A DNA stretch of 64,000 nucleotides, from the NCBI GenBank assembly GCA_947095585.1, contig OX352763.1, positions 108,355,908-108,419,907 of the forward strand, in the 5' to 3' direction. The notes beneath the pieces are model-generated. The model was not told the origin of the DNA, searched no databases, and worked only from the letters and a program-made list of their open reading frames with translations. Shown piece after piece: positions 10,671 to 18,276 of the stretch. The position numbers were made by a program, and so were the translations under genes. The stretch comes from Nephrocerus scutellatus. Its lineage: Eukaryota > Arthropoda > Insecta > Diptera > Pipunculidae. Within the stretch, counting starts at the first letter, position 1. Each line of letters opens with the position of its first letter.

Positions 10671-11220
10671 ACACCCTATGATACAATAGATCTTATTATG
10701 TCGCAGCGTTAGCAACATTGACTAAGGTCAATTCAAAAAAAATCACCTGCTCTTAAACAGTTGGTACGGAGTGTGTATTTATAGGGTTTGTTTTCCCCCT
10801 AATCAGAGGTATGTGAGAGAACTTTTTTAAGTCCGTCGAACTGGCGGACATGTGTGTGAATGCATGTGTCGCAATTGGAAGTACTACATAATATTCTGCT
10901 AACGATGTAATAATGTAACATTGTCGCTAAGTATGATATAAATGAATCTTTTTCTTCTGTCTGATGACAGTAGACTACCCACAGCGCAATAAATGGGAAC
11001 TGATAACCGACGATGACAGCGCCATCATCTTCATGGAGCGCGATCGATGTGTTTGCGTTGACGATTTACGTTGAGATAAACGAAGAACAAAATGTCGTCG
11101 TCATGTCATTCATGTAATGGCAAAAACATATATTTGTTTATACAAAGTAAATTTGTTATTTAATCTGGTTACGTTGCCTATTTTTAAAGAAAGACAGTTT
11201 TGAAATCTAATCTAATTATA
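10671..11220. other. no recognisable feature
   Basis: AT-rich intergenic sequence that includes the probable R1 3' tail. No gene is visible. Confidence 0.4.
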
Positions 11221-12278
11221 AAAATCTCATGTCATGGTGTTTGTCCTTCCACTGCTCCGAAACGGCTCGACCGATTGTTATGAAATTTTTTTATGCATAT
11301 TTGGTAGGTTTGAGAATAGGTCGTAAGGTATGTTTCATACCGCTAGGTGATAAGGGTGTCCCTATTCAGAAAAACATTTGAGAACGACTGGACCAATTTG
11401 CCTAACTTTTATTTTATAAATTCGCCATAGTCCGAATAAATAAGAAAAGTTGCCCGGAAATTTGTAAAATTCGGAAAAAACTAAAAGTGCTGTTTTCCAT
11501 AGGATTTTTGTTTTTGAAATCGCGACCATAACTCACGATTCGAACGATGGATTAGCGTAATTCTTTTTTTGTTTTGTTCGTTATAGTCCGGGAAAACAAA
11601 GACAATCACAAAGGAAAGTCGAAAAATTCGGATAAACAGTAAACAGTAAATATCCCAGAGATATTTTTAGCAAAATAAAATTCGGGAAAATTTGGAAAAC
11701 GATAAATTGGATATTTTTTGAGGAAATAACTCAATCGAATGTTTCCGGTGAAATGAAAACTCTGGAAGAACGCATTCCAGCCTAAATTAAAATAAAATAA
11801 AAAAATTGTGTTGATTCGCAATCTGTCCAGCAAAAGTCGTTATTTCATTTCTGTTCCAATAAATTCCATTTGTTTGGGTTACGTGCGCAAATGTCATTTG
11901 ACAGCTTCTTCTTTGATTTTTTGGGCAAAAAGATCTCCAAAAGACCCCAAAAAACCACCAAAAGGCCCCTAAGACCCCGAAGAGAATCACAAAAAGACCT
12001 CCGAAAGCCCCTTAAAATCCCCAAAAATCATTAAAGACCTACAAAAGACGTCGAAAAGACTCACCAAAAAACCTCCAAAAGACACTGAAAGGACCTCCCA
12101 AAGAGACTATTAAAGATACCCCCAAAAGACCCTCAAAATACCCTAAAAAGACCTCCAAAAACCGTCAAAGGACCTCCAAAAGATCCTTAAAAGACTCCGT
12201 TAACGACCCACAAAAACAAAACGATCACAAGCAAATTTATTGAAAGTGGGACAGGACAACGTCTGTCGTGTCAGCTAG
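11220..12278 (+). mobile_element. family H, full-looking copy; candidate non-autonomous Helitron/Helentron
   Basis: It starts near ATTATAAAAATCTCATGTCAT, contains AACGGCTCGACCG and GAACGACTGGACC units (about 11,259 and 11,380), the TGTTGATTCGCAATCTGTCC block, a CCCCAAAAGA minisatellite (11,930-12,210), and ends with AAATTTATTGAAAGTGGGAC. A GACAG..CTGTC hairpin (12,250-12,267) and terminal CTAG (12,275-12,278) follow, then T. A small hairpin a few bases before CTRR is the Helitron 3' signature, so assignment to Helitron/Helentron-like elements is a reasoned inference. No Rep/helicase is encoded. Confidence 0.6.
11930..12210. repeat. CCCCAAAAGA-type minisatellite in family H
   Basis: An imperfect 10-13 bp AAAAGACC(C/T)CC repeat, the same unit as at 4,140-4,690. 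It is strongly strand-asymmetric and not coding. Confidence 0.8.
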
Positions 12279-12283
12279 TTCTC

Positions 12284-12900
12284 TATATTAACTGCGCTTG
12301 CCCGTGGCTGGCTGGGTGGAGGACAGGCAGACAGGATACCAAACCTTCTGATCCATTTTTAACCCACCTCCTAAAGTCCGCCTTTATTGAAACTTGGCAC
12401 ACATGGTTATCTTCCATGACAACACTTTCTATTAAAATTTGGGGCCCTTCGGGGTCGGGTCACCCATACAAATCTTATAAAAAAAAAGTACCCGATTTTC
12501 TTCAAATTTTATGCACATGTGTATCTCCGATGGACAACACTTATTGTAAAAATTTTACAGACGCCGGCCCCTGGGCCCTGATACAAATTTAAAATAAAAA
12601 TAAGCCCGATTTTGGTAAAACTTTATATACCTGTGTATCTACCTTTTTGGAAATTTTTTGAGCGGATGGGCTCTGAGGCCCGAGAGGTGCTCGTATAAAT
12701 TTTTTAAAAATTGGCCCGATTTTCTTCAAATTTTAAACATATGTTTGTCCCGATGGACAAAAGCTTTTTTAAAATTTTTGGAGCGAATGGGCCCTGAGGC
12801 CCGGGGGCGGGGCCATAATTTTTTCTTTAAATTAGCCCGATTTACTTTAAATTTTAAACATATGTGTATCTCCGATAGACGGAACTTTTTGTAAAAACTT
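12284..12900 (-). repeat. family M, copy 6 with several subrepeats
   Basis: It follows family H immediately. TCTATATTAACTGCGCTTGC is followed by a short GGCTGGCTGG stretch, the TTTTTAACCCACCT block, then at least four subrepeats with ACACATG..TATCT..GA.GGACA cores (about 12,399, 12,512, 12,628, 12,742 and 12,858). The family's GGGCCC region is more GC-rich here. No coding. Confidence 0.75.
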
Positions 12901-13157
12901 TTAAATTTTTGATTTGAATTTTTTCACCATACAAATTTTTTTTACACATGAACAGTTAATGAAAAAATTTTGAAATGAAGGAGGCTCTAAAATTAATTTT
13001 TTCCAAATTAACCCAGTTCAAACTTTGCATAAACTCTGTATCCGTTAAGGTGGCAAATACTTAAAGGAGTGATTACTTGGCTAATTTCGTGAAAAAAATC
13101 GTACGGGAGGAGGGGGTCTATTTTCAACCCCTGCGGTGTACGTAGCGTTTAAATGCG

Positions 13158-13630
13158 AAGAGACGTACTTTTGACCTTGTATCACTTCACACCCTGTAAC
13201 TCTTGAACGCTTCTAGCTACAAGGTCACTGTTGGTAATTTTTGAAAGAAAATTAAATTCATAAGATCAAATATATAACATTTTTTTGAAATTCTTGAAAT
13301 CGTTACCGATATAAACGTCGTCAAAATCCAAAAATTGGTTTATTGGATTGGATTTTATTTTCAAACGCGAATATTTCGAAAATCGCTCTCGGATAAATTT
13401 TTTTGACAAATGCAATATTAAAGCCCATTAAATTTTCTACAAATCCACCTCACAATATTTTTGCCGTCGGTCAACAGCAGCAGGGTTAAAAATGAAAGTT
13501 TGTAAAATGAACGAAAACGTACTTTTGACCTTACATGACTTCACACCATATAACTCTTGAACGCTTCCAGCTACAAGCTTACTGTTGGCCTTTTTTACAT
13601 TTTTTTGATAAATACATGAAAAATTTAAAT
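13158..13630. repeat. direct repeat pair, ~110 bp, 354 bp apart
   Basis: ACGTACTTTTGACCTT..ACTTCACACC..TAACTCTTGAACGCTTC.AGCTACAAG occurs at 13,163 and again at 13,517. It is a diverged local duplication with no coding potential. Confidence 0.75.
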
Positions 13631-13639
13631 TTTTATAGG

Positions 13640-14515
13640 TTGTTTTTTATATAAATGAAAACTGATACCAGTGCAGTTGGCCATAAGGCTACCATTATTC
13701 ATCCCTAATTGCTCACTTTACAGACGCTATATGCCATTGTTTACTTTAGTTTTTCACAAAGCAGACTTGAAATCGTCTATTTGTCAATGGAGGGATGCCC
13801 ATGCCAGCGCAAAGCCTAAGGCCGATTTCACTCAAAGCACAAATCGTCATTTTGCAGGCTAGGCAGCGACGCTCTTCCCTTCTGGTATAGTTAGCTAAGC
13901 GAAGTCTTCTCAAAGGACTGTTTTCACACTAAAACTAATGAGCAAACAAACAAAGAAAATCCTTTTACTCGTCGTGCCCGAGTATCCTTTTCTTGTTGCA
14001 AACGGCAATTATGTATTTTATGACATGCATTGACATAGGAGCTTAGATTTAGATGTGGGGATATGTGAAGTTTGTGTTTAAAGATTGCCTAGTAAATGGA
14101 TTTGGATGGATAAAGATGACATTTGAATGAATTAAAGACGAGTTGACATATCGCAAACGAGACAAATGGAAATTTTCACTCAACGTGAGTCAGTTAGGGA
14201 AATGTCAGCAATGTGTATTTACAATTTATGTATAATTCAAAGCAAATTGATTCTAATGTGAGTTTAGGATATGATGAAGGATATAGGACGATGGATAGGA
14301 AGATGTGTAAATTCTAATCATTTGGCTTTAAAACCTGGGTTCGGTATTGGCCTCCCGGTAAATTCTAATAGAAAATTCTTAAACTCAGCACAAATTGAAA
14401 CACAGACACAGCTAAGTTTCAATACGAGGAGACAGTTGATTGAAATCATAACCTCATGCGACTTGAGTCCTTTTTGAAAGTCCTCTTCGTATCACAAAAG
14501 ACCACTCATATTGAT
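13640..14515. other. unique intergenic sequence
   Basis: Between the 13-kb repeat and the protease 3' end. Small open frames only, with no recognised protein and no transposon protein. Confidence 0.45.
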
Positions 14516-14523
14516 GTAGTCAT

Positions 14524-14529
14524 TTTATT
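14524..14529 (-). terminator. poly(A) signal of the serine protease gene
   Basis: TTTATT on the plus strand is AATAAA on the minus strand, about 103 bp after the protease stop codon. This is a plausible 3' UTR length. Confidence 0.7.
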
Positions 14530-14631
14530 CATATATTCAGTTCACAATGTAACAGTGCACAATGCAGCACCTCTTGGATCCGACCGATAGCGCCGGCCGC
14601 CTTAAAATTCCTTATACCAAAACGGTGGAAC

Positions 14632-15486
14632 TTAATTGCTAAACCTTGTGGCGAACAATAACTGATTCTGTGCAATCCATGCGTTGAAGGACGAAACGCG
14701 AACATAAACCGATGGCGAATTCACATGGCCACATGGCAGTTTACCCCACGAGATAATTCCAATTAATGTTGCTTGGCCATTTGTGGTGGTCTTTTGTTGG
14801 ACGACGAGCGGTCCTCCAGAATCGGCTGTGCATATTACTCCGACAGTGCATAAGTTCGTAGGGGGATGCAGTGTGTTGGCCATTGAGGATAACTCTGTTT
14901 CGCATTTTTCCAGCGAAATGATTGCGATGTCGGTTGCCACTTGTAAAACATGCGCATATAAAACGCCGCTCGATGTTGTCGTTGTGCTGCCCCAGCCGTA
15001 GATGTTGGCCGTGCCGGTTGGCACGGCATTAGCCGTCGGCAAAACGACCGGTCGGACAGCCGAATTCCAGTGGAATTTCTCTTTTGTGTAGATCATTGCA
15101 ATGTCGTAGGGAGCTATTCCGCCCGTGTACAGGTCGTGGATGACATAGTTGGTAATAGAGCGTATCTGGACGGTGCTTCCCGTTGTTGCTTGTACATTTA
15201 AAGTGCCAGCCACAAGCTTTGAGCTGAGTGCAAGCGTCCTTGAACTAATGCAATGCGCTGCGGTTAATACCCAATTCTCATTTAGGATGCTTCCGGCACA
15301 ATAGTGAACACCGTCGTATTGGATGGAAACGATAAATGGAGCCATATTCGCTTTAGCTGTTTTCCCTCCGACTATTCGGGCTTTTGAGCTGAAACCCAAC
15401 ACTGCATAGCAACTGGAGGCAATAATTGCAATAATTGCGGTTGTAAGCAAAATGGTGATCGTAACGGAATGGTCGCGGGAGCGCAT
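14632..15486 (-). CDS. S1A-family secreted serine protease (chymotrypsin/elastase-like pocket)
   Basis: An intronless 284-residue protein of the usual length for a secreted insect digestive-type protease. A hydrophobic signal segment (about residues 8-31) precedes a very short propeptide and the activation site SKAR|IVGG (37|38). The triad is complete: His78 in TAAHC, Asp128 in YDIAMI, Ser223 in ADSGGP. Cys pairs 63-79, 195-213 and 219-252 match the three conserved disulfides. The residue at chymotrypsin position 189 is Val217 instead of the Asp of trypsin, 216 is Gly248 and 226 is Ser, so trypsin specificity is unlikely. The oxyanion-hole Gly193 is Ala221 (ADSGGP rather than GDSGGP), which might lower activity. 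Some insect lectizyme-like proteases look similar; that subfamily call is tentative. A TATA box and a poly(A) signal flank it. Confidence 0.92.
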   Translation of the reverse strand: MRSRDHSVTITILLTTAIIAIIASSCYAVLGFSSKARIVGGKTAKANMAPFIVSIQYDGVHYCAGSILNENWVLTAAHCISSRTLALSSKLVAGTLNVQATTGSTVQIRSITNYVIHDLYTGGIAPYDIAMIYTKEKFHWNSAVRPVVLPTANAVPTGTANIYGWGSTTTTSSGVLYAHVLQVATDIAIISLEKCETELSSMANTLHPPTNLCTVGVICTADSGGPLVVQQKTTTNGQATLIGIISWGKLPCGHVNSPSVYVRVSSFNAWIAQNQLLFATRFSN

Positions 15487-15554
15487 TGTTTTGCCAGTAT
15501 GTGCAGCAAACAGCGCGTTACGAACTTAAATTGCGCAAAGCATTTTCTGTGTTT

Positions 15555-15562
15555 TATTTATA
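15555..15562 (-). promoter_or_regulatory. TATA box of the serine protease gene
   Basis: The minus strand reads TATAAATA about 70 bp upstream of the ATG. It predicts a start site near 15,530 and a 5' leader of roughly 45 nt, with no need for an intron. Strong TATA boxes are typical of highly expressed insect gut protease genes (family knowledge). Confidence 0.75.
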
Positions 15563-16354
15563 GTGTGGACATGGTGCGCAAAGAACGACGGACGGACGGA
15601 CGCCAGCGATTAGAGGTGGTGGTGTTCTCGGCAAGTCATTAAATATCACAGAATAAACAGAAATTATCAAATGCTTTTTCTTATCAAAGTGTGGGGTTTT
15701 TTTTTTATTTTTATATAAATTTATTAATTTTTGCACTTGAGAAAACCCACTTGGAGTACGACGAGTAGTTAAAGAGAGAAAAGCAAACGAGAAGGATCGT
15801 TACTCTACCCTACAAATGGAAAGTTATGAAATACGTTTTCTTGCACTTGAAAAAAAAACCACTTAAAAGGTACACTGAGCTTTCAAATAGGCTTCCTTTG
15901 CTTTTATTCAGCCCAAACCTCGTGTAACCTGCAATAGTGACAAGGTTAACGTAGTGTCCACTGTGCGTTCAATAATAAACCACACAAAATGTTTTCATTC
16001 TCATTCTCAGTTTTTTTTTTTGTTTGCAAATCCTGGTCATCACCATTTCATGACAGCTGTTTACTGAGCCCGGTCGTATTCGAACAATCTTTTCTCAAAA
16101 AGTTGTTTTACTTGCTTTTAGCTTCATTATTCTGAAGTGCCCATTTGCCATGGAATCCGTTGCGTCCGTTGCGGCGACGTATTTGTGACATTGCCGTATG
16201 TAACGTGAAGAGGTGTAAGTTGTCGCCGTACAAAAAAATAAGAGCATATGCCAAATAAACGTCAAACTGCTGTTAGAGAACTGTCAAAACATTTGCCGGA
16301 GAGAAAAGTTGAAAGTTGGTCAACTTTTTGCTACGCTTCCGTCACATGCTTTGC
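15563..16354. other. upstream flank of the protease; no gene
   Basis: Intergenic sequence that probably holds the protease's upstream control region. No recognisable coding, RNA or repeat feature apart from poly(T) runs near 15,695-15,710 and 16,010-16,022. Confidence 0.45.
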
Positions 16355-16405
16355 CTATGGGACACGCAACGGTCTGTCGCGTCGAATATTATTATTATTT
16401 TTATA
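16355..16405 (+). repeat. SINE 3' tail fragment
   Basis: GCAACGGTCTGTCGCGTCGAAT followed by (ATT)n is the 3' tail of the tRNA-derived SINE (compare 55,746-55,775). No tRNA-like head is present, so this is a 5'-truncated remnant, abutting an RTE LINE fragment. Confidence 0.65.
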
Positions 16406-17822
16406 GCATAGTTAGAGTAGAACTTTATAAAGCAATGAGAGAATTCGGCATCCCAAATAAACGGACACGACTATGTAGGTTTACCATGACTAGGGTGTCC
16501 ATGGATTTGTCCTGTTTTTTTTATCAGTCGTCCCGGTTTTATTAAAAGTCCTGGTTTGTCCTGTTTTTTTACGTAACGTCCTGTTTTTAATCATTTTTTT
16601 CGTATTCGTATTTTCGTTTGGTGGGTATTTATTAGCTTGATGCTTGACGGGCAAATATATACACTTAAATGCTTCTCGAGCTGCCCGGCATATCTTTTGT
16701 GGAACGAACTCGAAACGTCATCATTCGTTCGCTGTTTTCGTTTCAATTCAAATCGGCATGAACTGTCACGGCAATATATAAAATTCATTGGAATGACAGT
16801 GGCGCCATATGTCGAAAATTGATCGTACCAACACAGAAACCTTCGTGGGCTCATGCACAACAGCTTTGCTAAAGATCAAAAGCATAGTTTACGATTCTTT
16901 AAAGGACATAGAGACAAACATTCATTTTTATATATATAGATAAAAATAATTAAAAAAAGGTTATTATAACCTATGAGGAAGGAAAAAGAGCGAAGCCATG
17001 CCACGCGAGAGTTTGGCAGGCTGGAACCCGTGTAGGGTTAAAATTGGTAGCCTATAACGCGTTAACGAATGGACAACCTTTTTAAAATTTTATTTTTTTT
17101 TTTCATAAAGGAACCCTTTGCGAGTATTTCGAAGGGGAAATTATTATTTTGTTTTTTTTTTTTTTTTTTTAATATGTCCTGTTTTTTTTTTCTCAACACA
17201 AATATGGACACCCTAACCATGACCAATGTTGTAAGCTAAGTAAAAATCACTATCAAGCCCATCCAACATCTATAACGGACTCCGACAAGGGGATGGACTG
17301 GCCTTCGTCCTTTTTAACCTGGCGTTGGAGAAAGTGATCCGAGACCCTGACGTAACGGCAAGAGAAACAATCCTCTATAAGTCCATTCAGATACTGGCTT
17401 ACTCAGACGATATTGACATCGTTGGTAGATCTGTATAGGAAGCTTTCATCCAGATCGAGCGGATGGCACGAAATCTTGGGCTGCACATAAATGAGAGCAA
17501 AATAAAGTACATGCTGGTCACGTCTGCAAGTAGCAGATCCAACATTGGTCCCGCAATTAAAATAGTGGAGCGCGAATTTGAAGTAGTGCAACCCTTTAAC
17601 TTTATCGGGTCAACTGTAGCAGCCGATAACAACATGAAACCAGAAATACGCGCACGGTTGCTTAAAGCCAACAAAGCCTACTATAGCCTGTCAAGACTCT
17701 TCAAATGCAAGAACTTAACCATAACATCCAACCTGGTGGTGTATACGGTAATGGTCATACCAGTACTTACATGTGGATCCGAGACTTGGTTGGTTAGCAA
17801 AAAGTATTCTATAATCACCCTA
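16406..17822 (+). pseudogene. RTE-clade LINE reverse transcriptase fragment, split by an hAT-type MITE
   Basis: 16,415-16,490 encodes LYKAMREFGIPNKRTRLCRF. After a 725-bp insertion the same domain continues with NGLRQGDGLA, LFNLALEKVIRDPDV, ILAYSDDIDIVGRS (the catalytic YADD, here YSDD), ARNLGLHINESK and FNFIGSTVAADNNM, ending at ETWLVSKK near 17,810. Stops and frameshifts are present. It is the same family as 59,567-61,947, where the protein is collinear. Both ends are truncated. Confidence 0.85.
16491..17215. mobile_element. hAT-type MITE, 725 bp, with 8-bp target duplication
   Basis: The termini are TAGGGTGTCCATGGATTTGT on the left and, read inward from the right, TAGGGTGTCCATATTTGTGT. 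The flanks ACCATGAC (16,483-16,490) and ACCATGAC (17,216-17,223) are a perfect 8-bp target site duplication, as made by hAT-superfamily transposases. The interior has poly(T)/TCCTGTTTTT tracts near both ends and a more GC-balanced centre (about 16,620-16,880) with a 90-codon open frame on the minus strand of unknown origin. No transposase is encoded. Confidence 0.9.
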
Positions 17823-18150
17823 TAATATAGATAATTATAGTTTTATTTTAGGATAACAGAATAATTTTAGGATATAATAACATTCGGCGCGACAGACCAT
17901 TGCGGTCCAAAGCATAGAATAAGAGAATGATAAAAGGAATGATATTTATTTGCCTATCAATGTCTAAGCTTCCAATATACTTGGTAGCTATACTTATGTC
18001 CTGTGCTGCGCGGAAAACTTCTCGGAATAACGCAGCAACGTTCTGAAACGTTATTGCACACTCATGAAAGGGACCTATACCTATTTAATGCCTTATCCGA
18101 AAGGCGAAATTAGAATCTTTCTCATGGCATTTATTGGTCCGGACGCTTGT
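17823..18150 (-). repeat. diverged SINE copy with internal insertion
   Basis: ATTCGGCGCGACAGACC.TTGCGGTCC (17,882-17,910) is the reversed SINE tail. GAAAGGGACCTATA..TTTAATGCC.TATCCGAA (18,066-18,102) matches the SINE body. About 130 bp between them has no counterpart in other copies, and the tRNA head is lost. Confidence 0.6.
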
Positions 18151-18250
18151 CAGGCATTGGCATCAAAATTGTATAACCAAATCAGTGACAAAAATACATA
18201 TACATGGACTCTGCAAAAGAGAAATAAATTAATTTACATTTCTTGTTGAA

Positions 18251-18256
18251 TTTATT
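18251..18256 (-). terminator. poly(A) signal of the two-exon Ser-rich gene
   Basis: TTTATT on the plus strand is AATAAA on the minus strand, about 21 bp after the TGA stop at 18,277. The 3' UTR would be short. Confidence 0.65.
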
Positions 18257-18276
18257 GAATAGAATAGAAACAATTG

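Noticed and set aside
14783..15029. Plus-strand and alternate minus-strand frames over the protease
   Set aside because: They overlap a well-supported S1A protease reading frame with all catalytic motifs.
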